From Rodentibacter heidelbergensis (GTDB lineage Bacteria; Pseudomonadota; Gammaproteobacteria; Enterobacterales; Pasteurellaceae), in NCBI RefSeq assembly GCF_002000125.1, contig NZ_MLHH01000009.1, forward strand, positions 41,815-105,814: a DNA stretch of 64,000 nucleotides, in the 5' to 3' direction. Both the position numbers and the translations under genes were made by a program. Of this stretch, positions 20,227 to 31,717 are shown piece by piece (position 1 is the stretch's first letter; every line of letters begins with the position of its first letter). The notes beneath the pieces are model-generated. The model was not told where the DNA came from. It saw only the letters and a list, made by a program, of their open reading frames with translations, and made no database searches.

Positions 20227-20949
20227 ATGTTAAAAATTCAAAAAATGTCATTTGCTGCATTAATGATAAGTGCGGTGGTTTCCGGCACAGTTTTGGCAGA
20301 TGAAAAGACGGATGCAAAGTTCAACGATGAGGTTTCTTATGCCTTAGCGGCTTATTCCATGACGCAAGCAAAAATCATGGCAGAGCAAGGTGAAATTAAA
20401 TTAAATGAAGCGCAGGTAAATAAAGCGGTAGAAGATGTATTAAAGGGTAAATTTACCGAGCAAAAAATTGGTGAATTGAGCCAAACATTAGAGCAGTTTC
20501 AACAAAAAGTGATAGCGCGCGAACAGGCGAAAATGAAAGAAATTTCACAAAAGGCACAAGAGGAAGGGGATAAATACCGTGCTGAATTTGCCAAAAAAGA
20601 AGGCGTGAAAACCACGAAATCCGGTTTGTTATATCGCATCGTTGAAGCAGGAAAAGGTGAGGTGATTAAGCCAACGGATACGGTGAAAGTGCATTACACC
20701 GGTAAGCTACCAAATGGTGAAGTCTTCGATAGTTCTATTGGTCGAGGGCAACCGGCAGAGTTTCGTTTAGACCAGGTGGTGAAAGGCTGGACAGAGGGAC
20801 TTCAGCTGGTGAAAAAAGGCGGAAAAATTGAATTAGTTCTTCCACCGGAATTGGCTTATGGTAAACAAGGTGCAGGCGCATCAATTCCACCTAATGCAAC
20901 ACTGTATTTTGATGTTGAAGTGCTAGATGTCAATCCAAAAACAAAATAA
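20227..20949 (+). CDS. fkpA: FKBP-type peptidyl-prolyl isomerase FkpA
   Basis: FkpA is a periplasmic prolyl isomerase and chaperone that helps outer-membrane and secreted proteins fold. The 240-residue protein has a signal peptide (residues 1-24, cleaved near VLADE), an N-terminal helical dimerisation domain rich in Gln and Lys, and a C-terminal FKBP domain (from about DTVKVHYTGKLPNG to YFDVEVLDV) with the active-site residues of FDSSIGRG and GAGASIPPNATL. It is shorter than E. coli FkpA (270). In E. coli fkpA is a sigma-E target, which would fit the sigma-E genes further right; I did not identify such a promoter here. A terminator follows. Confidence 0.93.
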   Translation: MLKIQKMSFAALMISAVVSGTVLADEKTDAKFNDEVSYALAAYSMTQAKIMAEQGEIKLNEAQVNKAVEDVLKGKFTEQKIGELSQTLEQFQQKVIAREQAKMKEISQKAQEEGDKYRAEFAKKEGVKTTKSGLLYRIVEAGKGEVIKPTDTVKVHYTGKLPNGEVFDSSIGRGQPAEFRLDQVVKGWTEGLQLVKKGGKIELVLPPELAYGKQGAGASIPPNATLYFDVEVLDVNPKTK

Positions 20950-20965
20950 TGAATGATTTAAATGG

Positions 20966-20993
20966 AAGCACAAGCATTGGCTTGTGCTTTATT
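20966..20993 (+). terminator. Terminator of fkpA
   Basis: AAGCACAAGC and GCTTGTGCTT form a perfect 10-base stem with an ATTG loop, followed by TATTATT. Confidence 0.85.
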
Positions 20994-21047
20994 ATTAATT
21001 TTATGGCACAAAGTGCGGTCATTTTGAATGTCGATTAGGTCTTGCTT

Positions 21048-21710
21048 ATGTTATATCACAAACATATTTTCACTGATGAAGATCGCACAATTTTGAATTC
21101 TTACAAAGCGGTGGTCGATGGGGTCAGTGCGCTTATCGGCGAGCATTGTGAGATTGTTTTACATTCTTTAGAAGATATTGAACACTCCGCAATTTGTATT
21201 GCTAATGGGCATAATACCAACCGTCAGGTAGGCTCGCCTATCACGGATTGGGCATTGCGTTCGTTGCGTAATATGCAAAGTGAAAGTGTGTCACAGCCCT
21301 ATTTTACGCGATCAAAGGGCAATGTTTTGATGAAATCCGTCACGATTGCTATTCGAAATAAAAATCAGCGAATGATTGGATTGCTCTGTATTAACATTAA
21401 TCTTGATGTGCCTATCTCACAGTTTGTTCAGTCTTTCATGCCGGCAATGAAAGCGGAAGAAACTTCATCGGTTAATTTTGCCAGCTCTGTTGAGGAACTG
21501 GTTTCTCAAACGATTGAGAAAACCGTAGAAGAAGTGAATACGGATCGTGGCGTCGCCAATAACAATAAGAACCGCCAAATTGTGGTGTCCCTCTATGAAA
21601 AAGGGATTTTTGATATTAAAGATGCAATTAATTTAGTGGCAGAGCGTTTAAATATTTCCCGTCATACCGTTTACCTTTACATTCGTCAAATTAAACAAGA
21701 TCAAGAATAA
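21048..21710 (+). CDS. YheO-like PAS/helix-turn-helix regulator
   Basis: This 220-residue protein resembles E. coli YheO, which lies between fkpA and tusD there as here. The N-terminal part is a PAS-like YheO domain ([29 protein letters not shown], then [21 protein letters not shown]); the C-terminal part is a DNA-binding helix-turn-helix ([27 protein letters not shown]). The signal it senses is unknown. A TTG at 21042 is in frame, but the ATG at 21048 has TAGGT at proper spacing. Its stop overlaps the tusD start by one base (TAATG), so it is coupled to the tus genes. Confidence 0.88.
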   Translation: MLYHKHIFTDEDRTILNSYKAVVDGVSALIGEHCEIVLHSLEDIEHSAICIANGHNTNRQVGSPITDWALRSLRNMQSESVSQPYFTRSKGNVLMKSVTIAIRNKNQRMIGLLCININLDVPISQFVQSFMPAMKAEETSSVNFASSVEELVSQTIEKTVEEVNTDRGVANNNKNRQIVVSLYEKGIFDIKDAINLVAERLNISRHTVYLYIRQIKQDQE

Positions 21711-22090
21711 TGAATTATGTGCTTGCAGTAAAAAGCCCGATTTACGGTAAACAAGGGGCTTATCTTGCCTATCAATTTGCAGAAGCATTAGTTAAAAAAG
21801 GGCATACCATTACACAAATCTTCTTTTTTCAAGAAGGGGTGAGCAATGGTAATGCCTTTGTTTATCCTGCAAATGATGAAACCCATCTGCAGCAATATTG
21901 GCAGCTTTTTGCTAAGCAGAATGCCATTCCTTTGCATTTATGTGTGGCCGCCTCACAACGTCGTGGCATTGTCGATAGCATGACGGCAAAAGAGAGCGAA
22001 AATCATAATCTGGCAGAGGGCTTTGTGATTGCCGGTTTAGGGGAATTTATGGCGGCAGTATTAAAATCAGACAGGCTTATCACATTATGA
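21710..22090 (+). CDS. tusD: Sulfur relay protein TusD
   Basis: TusD is part of the TusBCD hexamer that relays persulfide sulfur from TusA to TusE and MnmA for 2-thiouridine at the tRNA wobble base. The 126-residue protein has the DsrE-like fold, with the sulfur-carrying Cys in [11 protein letters not shown]. Its start overlaps the yheO-like stop, and its end overlaps the tusC start by four bases (ATGA), so the genes are translationally coupled. Confidence 0.94.
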   Translation: MNYVLAVKSPIYGKQGAYLAYQFAEALVKKGHTITQIFFFQEGVSNGNAFVYPANDETHLQQYWQLFAKQNAIPLHLCVAASQRRGIVDSMTAKESENHNLAEGFVIAGLGEFMAAVLKSDRLITL

Positions 22091-22446
22091 AAATGGCTTT
22101 TTTATTTCGCACTGCACCTCATGGTTCTTCCGTTGCAAGAGAAGGATTAGATGCGTTATTAGCCGCCACGGCATTTTGCGAAGAAGACGAAATTGGCGTA
22201 TTTTTTATTGATGATGGTGTGTTTAATCTATTGAATGGACAGCAGCCGGAATGGTTATTGCAAAAAGATTTTATTCGCACCTTTAAATTATTAGATTTAT
22301 ACGGCATTGAACAACGTTTTGTTTGTCAAAATTCCCTTGAAAAATTAAAAATAGATAAAGATAGTTTCATTTTATCCGTAGAAAAAATTGATCGCACTTT
22401 GCTGATGACAAAATTACATCAAGCAGAGAAAGTGCTCACGTTTTAA
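22087..22446 (+). CDS. tusC: Sulfur relay protein TusC
   Basis: TusC is the second subunit of the TusBCD sulfur-transfer complex for tRNA 2-thiouridine formation. The protein has 119 residues with the DsrF-like fold ([26 protein letters not shown] near the N-terminus), close to the E. coli length. The start overlaps tusD by four bases; tusB follows after 10 bases. No Cys lies near its N-terminal loop, as expected, since TusD carries the catalytic one. Confidence 0.93.
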   Translation: MKMAFLFRTAPHGSSVAREGLDALLAATAFCEEDEIGVFFIDDGVFNLLNGQQPEWLLQKDFIRTFKLLDLYGIEQRFVCQNSLEKLKIDKDSFILSVEKIDRTLLMTKLHQAEKVLTF

Positions 22447-22456
22447 AGGGGAAAGT

Positions 22457-22744
22457 ATGCTCTATTGTTTTTCTCAAGCACAGTATGGCTGCGATGAATT
22501 GGTCGATCTTCTTGCGTGTGTAACAGAAAATGATGCGGTGGTGCTTTGGCAGGATGGGGTTTTGCTTGCGGTTAAATATCTCCAGTATTTTGCATGTTGT
22601 AAAGGGCAATGTTTTATTCTTGAAACAGATACTTCGGCAAGAAATTTGACCGCACTTTTGCCAAAAGAAAACCCAATTCAATTAATTTCTTTAATGGATT
22701 TGGTGGACATTACCGAGCAATATTTTCCTCAAATTGCACTATAA
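22457..22744 (+). CDS. tusB: Sulfur relay protein TusB
   Basis: TusB is the smallest subunit of TusBCD, 95 residues as in E. coli, with the DsrH-like core (AVVLWQDGVLLAVKYLQ). AAAGGGGAAAGT precedes the ATG. An uptake signal (22649-22657) encodes part of the NLTALLP segment. In E. coli tusB is followed by the rpsL-rpsG-fusA-tuf operon; here the next gene is rplN, which marks a rearranged junction. Confidence 0.9.
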   Translation: MLYCFSQAQYGCDELVDLLACVTENDAVVLWQDGVLLAVKYLQYFACCKGQCFILETDTSARNLTALLPKENPIQLISLMDLVDITEQYFPQIAL

Positions 22745-22787
22745 AAAGTGCCTCTCTTTAATTTTCCTTTCATGGCATAAAATCTTA

Positions 22788-22816
22788 TTGATTAGATGAG
22801 TGCTTTATGCTATATT
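22788..22816 (+). promoter_or_regulatory. Promoter of the spc operon
   Basis: TTGATT (22788-22793), a 17-base spacer and TATATT (22811-22816) preceded by TG at the extended -10 position make a strong sigma-70 promoter about 80 bases before rplN. An own promoter is needed here because the S10 operon is not upstream. Confidence 0.7.
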
Positions 22817-22886
22817 CCGCCACCTCTTACCCGTTTATTATGGTGTAAGTAGGTTCGTCCCGAAAAGGGTGTTTTTTTAAACTTAA

Positions 22887-23270
<384 letters not shown>

Positions 23271-23283
23271 GGAGAAGTGACAA

Positions 23284-23595
23284 ATGGCTGCAAAAATTCG
23301 TCAAAACGATGAAGTAATCGTGCTTGCTGGTAAAGACAAAGGCAAGCGTGGCAAGGTAACTAAAGTGTTACCAAACGGTAAAGTATTTGTTGAGGGTATC
23401 AACATTATCACTAAACATGAAAAACCGGTTCCTGCATTAGGAAAAGCGGGTGGTTTAGTGAAAAAAGAAGCAGCAATCGATGCTTCAAATGTTGCGATTT
23501 TCAATCCAAAAACAAATAAAGCTGACCGTGTAGGTTTTAGATTTGAAGAAGGTAAAAAAGTCCGTTTCTTTAAATCTAACAATGAAATTATCTAA
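23284..23595 (+). CDS. rplX: 50S ribosomal protein L24
   Basis: L24 (uL24) is an assembly initiator that binds the 5' end of 23S rRNA. The 103-residue protein carries the KOW motif near its N-terminus ([21 protein letters not shown]) and the family [13 protein letters not shown] segment. AAGGAGAAG precedes the ATG. It is the second gene of the spc operon. Confidence 0.98.
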   Translation: MAAKIRQNDEVIVLAGKDKGKRGKVTKVLPNGKVFVEGINIITKHEKPVPALGKAGGLVKKEAAIDASNVAIFNPKTNKADRVGFRFEEGKKVRFFKSNNEII

Positions 23596-23612
23596 CAAAC
23601 TGGAGTAATGCG

Positions 23613-24469
<857 letters not shown>

Positions 24470-24505
24470 TATACCACTTTATTTTGGAATCGGAGAAAAA
24501 GCACA

Positions 24506-24898
24506 ATGAGTATGCAAGATCCAATCGCAGATATGTTGACTCGTATTCGTAACGGTCAGGCTGCGAACAAAGTTGCGATCAGTATGCCTTCATCCAAGCT
24601 AAAAGTGGCAATCGCCAATGTATTAGCTGCTGAAGGTTATATCGAAAGCGTTAAAGTTTTAGATGGTGCAAAACCTGAATTGGAAATTACATTAAAATAT
24701 TTCCAAGGTAAACCAGTTGTAGAAAGTATCCAACGTGTAAGCCGTCCTGGTCTTCGTATTTATAAACGTAAAGACGAATTACCAAAAGTGATGGGTGGTT
24801 TAGGTGTTGCTGTTGTTTCTACATCTAAAGGTGTTATGACTGACCGTGCAGCTCGTCAAGCGGGTTTAGGCGGTGAGATCATCTGTTACGTAGCTTAA
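24506..24898 (+). CDS. rpsH: 30S ribosomal protein S8
   Basis: S8 (uS8) binds the central domain of 16S rRNA early in 30S assembly and, in E. coli, represses its own operon by binding near rplE. The 130-residue protein has the typical N-terminus [17 protein letters not shown] and the C-terminal [14 protein letters not shown] signature. CGGAGAAAAAG precedes the ATG. Confidence 0.98.
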   Translation: MSMQDPIADMLTRIRNGQAANKVAISMPSSKLKVAIANVLAAEGYIESVKVLDGAKPELEITLKYFQGKPVVESIQRVSRPGLRIYKRKDELPKVMGGLGVAVVSTSKGVMTDRAARQAGLGGEIICYVA

Positions 24899-24913
24899 TA
24901 GAGAGGTAGGAAA

Positions 24914-25447
24914 ATGTCTCGTGTTGCAAAGGCACCTGTTAATATTCCTGCCGGTGTTGAGGTTAAACTTGACGGTCAGCTATTAACAGTAAAAGGTAAA
25001 AATGGCGAGTTATCTCGCAAAATTCATAACTCAGTTGAAGTTAAACAAGATAATGGTCAATTAACTTTCTCTCCGCGTGAAGGTTTTGTTGAAGCCAATG
25101 CTCAATCGGGTACGGCTCGTGCATTAGTTAATGCAATGGTTATCGGTGTTACTGAAGGCTTCACTAAGAAATTAGTATTGGTGGGTGTAGGTTACAGAGC
25201 CCAGCTTAAAGGCAATACAGTTGCATTAAGTTTAGGTTATTCTCACCCAATAGAGCACACTTTACCAACAGGTATTACTGCTGAATGTCCTTCTCAAACA
25301 GAAATCGTATTGAAAGGGGCTGATAAACAGTTAATTGGTCAAGTTGCAGCCGATATTCGTGCTTATCGCCGTCCTGAGCCTTACAAGGGTAAAGGTGTAC
25401 GTTACGCTGATGAAGTGGTGCGTATCAAAGAGGCTAAGAAGAAATAA
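24914..25447 (+). CDS. rplF: 50S ribosomal protein L6
   Basis: L6 (uL6) lies near the sarcin-ricin loop and the L7/L12 stalk base. The 177-residue protein has the two-fold repeated L6 domain and the C-terminal signature [26 protein letters not shown] precedes the ATG. It is in the spc operon between rpsH and rplR. Confidence 0.98.
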   Translation: MSRVAKAPVNIPAGVEVKLDGQLLTVKGKNGELSRKIHNSVEVKQDNGQLTFSPREGFVEANAQSGTARALVNAMVIGVTEGFTKKLVLVGVGYRAQLKGNTVALSLGYSHPIEHTLPTGITAECPSQTEIVLKGADKQLIGQVAADIRAYRRPEPYKGKGVRYADEVVRIKEAKKK

Positions 25448-25460
25448 TTAAGGTAACACT

Positions 25461-25814
25461 ATGGATAAGAAATCAGCTCGTATCCGTCGTGCAGCTCGTG
25501 CACGTCATATGATGAAAGAGCAAGGTGCAACCCGTTTAGTGGTTCATCGTACTCCACGTCATATTTATGCACAAGTTATTGCACCAAACGGTTCAGAAGT
25601 GCTTGCCGCCGCTTCAACTGTTGAGAAAGCAATTCGTGAGCAAGTAAAATATACCGGTAACAAAGATGCCGCTGCAGTAGTGGGTAAAGCTGTTGCAGAA
25701 CGTGCTTTAGCAAAAGGCGTACAAGCTGTCGCTTTTGATCGTTCCGGTTTTAAATATCATGGTCGTGTCCAAACTTTAGCGGACGCTGCTCGTGAAGCTG
25801 GTCTACAGTTCTAA
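25461..25814 (+). CDS. rplR: 50S ribosomal protein L18
   Basis: L18 (uL18) binds 5S rRNA with L5 and L25 in the central protuberance. The 117-residue protein begins with a basic tail ([20 protein letters not shown]) and ends [20 protein letters not shown], the family signature. AAGGTAAC precedes the ATG. It is in the spc operon. Confidence 0.98.
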   Translation: MDKKSARIRRAARARHMMKEQGATRLVVHRTPRHIYAQVIAPNGSEVLAAASTVEKAIREQVKYTGNKDAAAVVGKAVAERALAKGVQAVAFDRSGFKYHGRVQTLADAAREAGLQF

Positions 25815-25822
25815 TGAGGTAA

Positions 25823-26329
<507 letters not shown>

Positions 26330-26335
26330 TTAATA

Positions 26336-26515
26336 ATGGCTAAAACTATTAAAGTAACACAAGTTCGTAGCTCAATTGCTCGTTTACCGAAGCATAAGGC
26401 TACCTTGCGTGGTCTCGGTCTTCGCCATATGCACCATACTGTTGAGTTAATTGATACACCTGCAGTGCGTGGTATGATTAACCAAGTTTCATACATGGTT
26501 AAAGTGGAGGAGTAA
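26336..26515 (+). CDS. rpmD: 50S ribosomal protein L30
   Basis: L30 (uL30) is a small 23S rRNA-binding protein. This 59-residue gene reads [17 protein letters not shown] and continues through the family signature [14 protein letters not shown] to MVKVEE. It lies 6 bases after rpsE and 3 bases before rplO, in the fixed spc-operon order. No strong Shine-Dalgarno is seen beyond GGGGTAA at the end of rpsE, so coupling to rpsE is likely. Confidence 0.98.
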
Positions 26516-26518
26516 GGG

Positions 26519-26953
26519 ATGCGTTTAAATACTCTATCTCCGGCTGAAGGTGCAAAGCACAGTGCTAAACGCCTTGGTCGTGGTATCGGTTCAGGTTTAG
26601 GCAAAACAGGCGGACGTGGTCACAAGGGACAAAAATCTCGTACCGGTGGCGGTGTTCGTCGTGGTTTTGAGGGTGGCCAAATGCCACTATACCGTCGTTT
26701 ACCGAAATTTGGTTTTACTTCAATGAAAGCCGCTGTTACAGCAGAAGTTCGTTTGAATGAATTAACCAAAGTAGAAGGTAATATCGTAACTTTAGAAACA
26801 TTAAAAGCTGCGAATGTTTTAACTAAAGATATTCAATTCGCTAAAGTTATTTTAGCAGGAGAAGTGAAATCTGCGGTGACTGTTCGTGGTTTACGTGTGA
26901 CTAAAGGAGCAAAAGCAGCAATTGAAGCTGCTGGCGGTTCAATTGAGGAATAA
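26519..26953 (+). CDS. rplO: 50S ribosomal protein L15
   Basis: L15 (uL15) is a late-assembly 23S rRNA-binding protein. The 144-residue protein begins with the typical glycine- and arginine-rich extension ([20 protein letters not shown]) and carries the C-terminal signature [29 protein letters not shown] at the end of rpmD is its ribosome site. secY follows after 7 bases. Confidence 0.98.
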   Translation: MRLNTLSPAEGAKHSAKRLGRGIGSGLGKTGGRGHKGQKSRTGGGVRRGFEGGQMPLYRRLPKFGFTSMKAAVTAEVRLNELTKVEGNIVTLETLKAANVLTKDIQFAKVILAGEVKSAVTVRGLRVTKGAKAAIEAAGGSIEE

Positions 26954-26960
26954 TTAGCAA

Positions 26961-28286
26961 ATGGCTAAACAACCAGGTTATCAAACCAGAAGTACTAGTA
27001 GTGGTAAAAGTGAGTTAAGAAGTCGCTTACTTTTTGTTTTAGGCGCACTTATCGTTTACCGTATTGGTTCGTTTATTCCGGTCCCTGGTATTGATGCAGC
27101 CGTGCTCGCTCAATTAGTTGAACAACAAAAAGGCACCATCATTGATATGTTTAACATGTTCTCTGGTGGTGCTTTGAGCCGAGCTTCCATTCTTGCGTTA
27201 GGTATTATGCCGTATATTTCGGCGTCTATCGTGATTCAATTGTTAGCAACGGTATCTCCGGCTTTAGCCGAATTAAAGAAAGAAGGTGCAGCGGGTCAGA
27301 GAAAAATTACCAAGTATACACGTTATGCAACGGTGGTTTTTGCAACGATTCAAGCTGTAGCGATTTCTACTGGCCTACCGAATATGTTACCCGGATTGGT
27401 TCCTAATATAGGATTTGGATTCTATTTTACTTCTGTGGTGAGTTTGGTTACCGGAACTGTGTTTTTAATGTGGTTAGGTGAACAAATTACAGAAAGAGGA
27501 ATTGGTAATGGGATTTCTATTTTGGTTTTTGGTGGTATCGTAGCGGGTTTACCTTCAGCTATTCTGCAAACAATTGAGCAGGCTCGTCAAGGGCAAATGC
27601 ATCCATTAGTTCTTTTACTAATTGCAGCAATTGTTTTCGCGGTAACTTATTTTGTTGTTTTCGTGGAAAGAGGACAGCGTAGAATTCGCATTGAATATGC
27701 TAAACGTCAGCAAGGGCGTCAGATCTTAGGTGGACATTCAACACACCTCCCATTGAAAGTGAATATGGCAAATGTCATGCCGGCAATTTTTGCGTCAAGT
27801 ATTATTCTATTTCCGGCTACACTAACACAATGGTTTGGTCAAAATGATAAATTTGAATGGTTGAATAATTTATCTATGTTGTTAAACCCAGGTCAGCCTC
27901 TTTATTTGCTTGTTTATGCAATTGCAATTATTTTCTTCAGTTTCTTCTATACAGGGATGCAATATAATCCGCGTGATACAGCAGATAATTTAAAGAAATC
28001 TGGTGCATTTATTCCAGGGATTAGACCAGGCGAACAAACATCTCGTTATATTGATAAAGTCATGACCCGTTTAACTTTAATTGGTGGTCTTTATGTAACG
28101 TTTGTATGTTTAGTTCCCTATATCATGACATCGGCTTGGGATGTTAAATTCTACTTCGGTGGAACATCGTTATTAATCGTTGTCGTTGTAATTATGGATT
28201 TCATCGTGCAAGTTCAGAGTCACTTAATGTCGTCTCAATATGAATCTGCCTTGAAAAAAGCAAACCTCAAAGGTTTCGGACAATAA
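26961..28286 (+). CDS. secY: Protein translocase subunit SecY
   Basis: SecY is the channel subunit of the SecYEG translocon in the inner membrane. The 441-residue protein has ten transmembrane helices. Recognisable parts are the plug and second helix region ([29 protein letters not shown]), [19 protein letters not shown], and the cytosolic [16 protein letters not shown] loop before helix 9 that contacts SecA and the ribosome. The ATG is at 26961 with TTAGCAA before it, so coupling to rplO is likely. It is the penultimate gene of the spc operon. Confidence 0.98.
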   Translation: MAKQPGYQTRSTSSGKSELRSRLLFVLGALIVYRIGSFIPVPGIDAAVLAQLVEQQKGTIIDMFNMFSGGALSRASILALGIMPYISASIVIQLLATVSPALAELKKEGAAGQRKITKYTRYATVVFATIQAVAISTGLPNMLPGLVPNIGFGFYFTSVVSLVTGTVFLMWLGEQITERGIGNGISILVFGGIVAGLPSAILQTIEQARQGQMHPLVLLLIAAIVFAVTYFVVFVERGQRRIRIEYAKRQQGRQILGGHSTHLPLKVNMANVMPAIFASSIILFPATLTQWFGQNDKFEWLNNLSMLLNPGQPLYLLVYAIAIIFFSFFYTGMQYNPRDTADNLKKSGAFIPGIRPGEQTSRYIDKVMTRLTLIGGLYVTFVCLVPYIMTSAWDVKFYFGGTSLLIVVVVIMDFIVQVQSHLMSSQYESALKKANLKGFGQ

Positions 28287-28314
28287 TTGTCCAATTAACA
28301 TAAAAGGATAAGCA

Positions 28315-28428
28315 ATGAAAGTTCGTGCTTCCGTAAAGAAAATGTGTCGTAACTGTAAAATTGTTAAACGTGAAGGTGTTGTACGTGTATTATGTAGCGA
28401 CCCTAAACATAAACAACGTCAAGGTTAA
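28315..28428 (+). CDS. rpmJ: 50S ribosomal protein L36, zinc-binding type
   Basis: L36 (bL36) is the smallest ribosomal protein. This 37-residue gene reads [20 protein letters not shown] and ends [10 protein letters not shown]. The C-x2-C-x12-C-x4-H zinc ligands (CRNC ... CSDPKH) are intact, so this is the zinc-containing form. AAAAGGATAAGCA precedes the ATG. It is the last gene of the spc operon, before the alpha-operon leader. Confidence 0.97.
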
Positions 28429-28457
28429 TTGAACGCTTTTTCTTGCAAAGAACCGGT

Positions 28458-28477
28458 TGAGTAGTTTATACTACTCA
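28458..28477 (+). terminator. Hairpin between spc and alpha operons
   Basis: TGAGTAGT and ACTACTCA form a perfect 8-base stem with a TTAT loop, but no T run follows. It may be an RNA processing or pausing hairpin rather than a true terminator. Confidence 0.4.
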
Positions 28478-28491
28478 GCTCATTTATGTCC

Positions 28492-28586
28492 TTGATATTC
28501 TGTTTGAGTATCCTGAAAACGGGCTTTTCATGATCAGAATATCAATTAATTTAAAAATAGGAGTGCATAGTGGCCCGTATTGCAGG
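28492..28586 (+). promoter_or_regulatory. Alpha-operon leader, S4-binding pseudoknot
   Basis: The stem TTGATATTCTG / CAGAATATCAA (28492-28502 and 28535-28545) encloses TTTGAGTATCCTGAAAACGG, nearly identical to the E. coli alpha-operon leader from memory. Downstream AGGAGTGCATAGTGGCCCG is also conserved, including the GTG start of rpsM. In E. coli this RNA folds into a nested pseudoknot that S4 binds to block translation of rpsM and the following genes. Confidence 0.9.
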
Positions 28587-28926
28587 CATTAACATTCCTG
28601 ATCACAAACACACTGTAATCGCTTTAACTGCCATTTACGGTATCGGTAAAACTCGTTCAAAAGCTATTTGTGCTGCAGCGGGTATTGCTGAAGATGTTAA
28701 GATCAGAGAATTGTCTGAAGAGCAGATTGACAAACTGCGTGACGAAGTTGGTAAATTTACCGTTGAAGGTGATTTACGTCGTGAAGTAACACTAAACATC
28801 AAACGTCTTTTAGACCTAGGTTGTTACCGTGGTTTACGTCATCGTCGTAGTTTACCGGTACGTGGTCAACGTACTAAAACGAATGCGCGTACCCGTAAGG
28901 GTCCTCGTAAGCCGATCAAAAAATAG
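28570..28926 (+). CDS. rpsM: 30S ribosomal protein S13
   Basis: S13 (uS13) lies in the 30S head and forms bridges to the 50S subunit. The 118-residue protein begins with a GTG codon inside the conserved S4 pseudoknot, as in E. coli ([19 protein letters not shown]). The C-terminal signature [18 protein letters not shown] is intact. It is the first gene of the alpha operon, with AGGAG upstream. Confidence 0.98.
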   Translation: MARIAGINIPDHKHTVIALTAIYGIGKTRSKAICAAAGIAEDVKIRELSEEQIDKLRDEVGKFTVEGDLRREVTLNIKRLLDLGCYRGLRHRRSLPVRGQRTKTNARTRKGPRKPIKK

Positions 28927-28935
28927 TCGGGGTAA

Positions 28936-29328
<393 letters not shown>

Positions 29329-29360
29329 TAATGGCGTAGCAGGATAATTGGAGAAAGAAA

Positions 29361-29981
29361 ATGGCAAGATATTTGGGTCCTAAACTCAAGCTCAGCCGTC
29401 GTGAAGGCACTGATTTGTTCCTCAAATCAGGCGTGCGTGCGATTGATTCAAAATGTAAGATTGATACAGCACCAGGTCAACATGGTGCTCGTAAGCCACG
29501 TTTATCTGACTATGGTAGTCAGTTACGTGAGAAACAAAAAGTTCGCCGTATTTATGGTATTTTAGAGCGTCAGTTCCGTAACTACTATAAAGAAGCAAAC
29601 CGTTTAAAAGGTAACACAGGTGAAAACTTATTAGTGTTACTCGAAGGTAGATTGGATAACGTTGTTTATCGCATGGGATTTGCAGCAACGCGTGCAGAGG
29701 CTCGTCAATTGGTGAGCCACAAAGCGATTGTTGTAAATGGTCGTGTTGTGAATATTCCATCTTTCCAAGTTTCAGTTAATGATGTTGTTGCTGTTCGTGA
29801 AAAATCTAAAAAACAAGCTCGTATTAAAGCATCGTTAGAATTGGCAGAACAAAGAGAAAAACCGACTTGGTTAGAAGTTGATGCTGCTAAAATGGAAGGG
29901 GTATTTAAACGTATTCCTGAACGTTCCGATTTATCAGCAGATATTAACGAACATCTGATCGTTGAGCTTTACTCTAAATAA
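29361..29981 (+). CDS. rpsD: 30S ribosomal protein S4
   Basis: S4 (uS4) is a primary 16S rRNA binder at the mRNA entry site and the translational repressor of the alpha operon. The 206-residue protein has the N-terminal RNA-binding part ([20 protein letters not shown]) and the S4 domain ([34 protein letters not shown], positions about 93-126). It is the zinc-free form. GGAGAAAGAAA precedes the ATG. Confidence 0.98.
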   Translation: MARYLGPKLKLSRREGTDLFLKSGVRAIDSKCKIDTAPGQHGARKPRLSDYGSQLREKQKVRRIYGILERQFRNYYKEANRLKGNTGENLLVLLEGRLDNVVYRMGFAATRAEARQLVSHKAIVVNGRVVNIPSFQVSVNDVVAVREKSKKQARIKASLELAEQREKPTWLEVDAAKMEGVFKRIPERSDLSADINEHLIVELYSK

Positions 29982-30012
29982 TAGTTAAGCTTAAAAGCAA
30001 AGAGAGGATAAA

Positions 30013-30996
30013 ATGCAGGGTTCTGTTACAGAATTTTTAAAACCACACTTAGTTGATATTGAGCAAATTAGCACAACACATGCTAAGGTGATCCTTGAAC
30101 CGTTAGAACGAGGTTTTGGTCATACGCTAGGAAATGCATTACGTCGTATCCTTCTCTCTTCAATGCCGGGTTGTGCTGTCACTGAGGTAGAGATTGATGG
30201 CGTATTACATGAATATAGCAGTAAAGAAGGCGTTCAAGAAGATATTCTTGAAGTGCTTTTAAACCTTAAAGGTTTAGCGGTTAAAGTACAGAATAAAGAT
30301 GATGTTATTCTGACACTAAATAAATCTGGAATTGGCCCTGTTGTTGCAGCAGATATTACCCATGATGGTGATGTTGAAATTGTAAATCCGGATCATGTAA
30401 TTTGCCATTTAACCGATGAAAACGCATCTATTAGCATGCGAATTCGTGTTCAACGTGGTAGAGGATATGTATCGGCTTTATCAAGAACTCAAACAGATGA
30501 GCGTCCAATTGGCCGTTTATTGGTTGATGCTTGTTATAGCCCGGTTGACCGCATTTCTTATAATGTGGAAGCCGCCCGTGTGGAACAACGCACAGACTTA
30601 GATAAATTAGTCATTGAGTTGGAAACAAACGGAACATTAGATCCAGAGGAAGCAATTCGTCGTGCTGCAACGATCTTAGCAGAGCAACTCGATGCATTCG
30701 TTGATTTACGTGATGTTCGTCAACCTGAAGTTAAGGAAGAAAAACCGGAGTTTGATCCGATTTTATTACGTCCTGTTGATGACTTAGAGTTGACAGTTCG
30801 TTCTGCTAATTGTTTGAAAGCAGAAACAATTCACTATATCGGTGACTTAGTACAGCGTACAGAAGTTGAGTTATTAAAAACGCCTAATCTTGGTAAGAAA
30901 TCCCTTACTGAAATTAAAGACGTACTCGCTTCCCGTGGTTTGTCACTTGGTATGCGCCTTGAAAATTGGCCACCGGCAAGTATTGCCGAAGATTAA
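30013..30996 (+). CDS. rpoA: RNA polymerase alpha subunit
   Basis: RpoA dimerises to scaffold the core polymerase; its C-terminal domain binds UP elements and activators such as CRP. The 327-residue protein has the N-terminal assembly domain ([22 protein letters not shown]) and the C-terminal domain from about residue 250, including [25 protein letters not shown] and [20 protein letters not shown]. It is about two residues short of the E. coli protein. AGAGAGGATAAA precedes the ATG. It is the fourth gene of the alpha operon. Confidence 0.98.
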   Translation: MQGSVTEFLKPHLVDIEQISTTHAKVILEPLERGFGHTLGNALRRILLSSMPGCAVTEVEIDGVLHEYSSKEGVQEDILEVLLNLKGLAVKVQNKDDVILTLNKSGIGPVVAADITHDGDVEIVNPDHVICHLTDENASISMRIRVQRGRGYVSALSRTQTDERPIGRLLVDACYSPVDRISYNVEAARVEQRTDLDKLVIELETNGTLDPEEAIRRAATILAEQLDAFVDLRDVRQPEVKEEKPEFDPILLRPVDDLELTVRSANCLKAETIHYIGDLVQRTEVELLKTPNLGKKSLTEIKDVLASRGLSLGMRLENWPPASIAED

Positions 30997-31038
30997 TTTG
31001 TGGTCATAGGTTAAGATTTTTCTGAGAAGGATGAGATC

Positions 31039-31422
31039 ATGCGCCATCGTAAGAGTGGTCGTCAACTAAACCGTAATAGCAGTCATCGCCAAGCGATGTT
31101 CCGTAACTTAGCAAGTGCTTTAGTTAGTCACGAAATTATCAAGACAACTTTGCCTAAAGCTAAAGAATTACGTCGTGTAGTTGAGCCGTTAATTACATTA
31201 GCAAAAGAAGACAGCGTTGCAAACCGTCGTTTAGCATTCGCTCGTACCCGTAACATTGAAACTGTTGCAAAATTATTCAATGAATTAGGTCCACGTTTTG
31301 CTAAACGCCCGGGTGGTTATACCCGTATCTTAAAATGTGGTTTCCGTGCAGGTGATAATGCACCAATGGCTTACATTGAATTAGTTGATCGCCCAGAAGT
31401 TGCAGAAACTTCTGCGGAGTAA
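31039..31422 (+). CDS. rplQ: 50S ribosomal protein L17
   Basis: L17 (bL17) is a bacterial-specific 23S rRNA-binding protein near the polypeptide exit. The 127-residue protein begins [17 protein letters not shown], the family signature, and continues with the LITLAKED and RLAFARTRN segments. GAGAAGGATGAGATC precedes the ATG. It is the last gene of the alpha operon, followed by a strong terminator. Confidence 0.98.
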   Translation: MRHRKSGRQLNRNSSHRQAMFRNLASALVSHEIIKTTLPKAKELRRVVEPLITLAKEDSVANRRLAFARTRNIETVAKLFNELGPRFAKRPGGYTRILKCGFRAGDNAPMAYIELVDRPEVAETSAE

Positions 31423-31433
31423 TCATTAAAAAT

Positions 31434-31462
31434 AAAAAGCTCGCATTTTGCGAGCTTTTTTG
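31434..31462 (+). terminator. Terminator of the alpha operon
   Basis: AAAAAGCTCGCA and TGCGAGCTTTTT (one A short of the T run) form a 12-base stem with a three-base loop, the main stop for the spc-alpha transcript. Confidence 0.9.
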
Positions 31463-31717
31463 TAGTTGTAGTTTGGCTTACTCTGTCTAAAAGCGTGTTA
31501 ACCGTTAATTTAATAGTTAATCATGTGTTATTCGTACTGAGCAATGTAAAAATGCTCAAGCATGTTGCCTACTATCCAATATATTTATTTCGGTAGAAAT
31601 TTAAACATTTAGGGACTATTCCTCTTTGAACACTTGATTTCGCATAAATTTATGCGGTTGTGTGTATTTGTATCATGAGGATTCCGTTCGTATTTTATTC
31701 CTTATTATTCTTAATTC
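31463..31717. other. Intergenic stretch with a perfect palindrome
   Basis: No gene is seen here. The stretch is AT-rich. A perfect 16-base palindrome, CGCATAAATTTATGCG, lies at 31641-31656 and a smaller hairpin (TGAGCA / TGCTCA) at 31538-31558. Both lie downstream of the convergent rplQ and AraC-type genes, so an operator role is not obvious; a structured 3' RNA or remnant is possible. Confidence 0.4.

Noticed and set aside
22862..22878. CCCGAAAAGGG followed by T7 before rplN as an attenuator
   Set aside because: The stem is only three base pairs; too weak to call.
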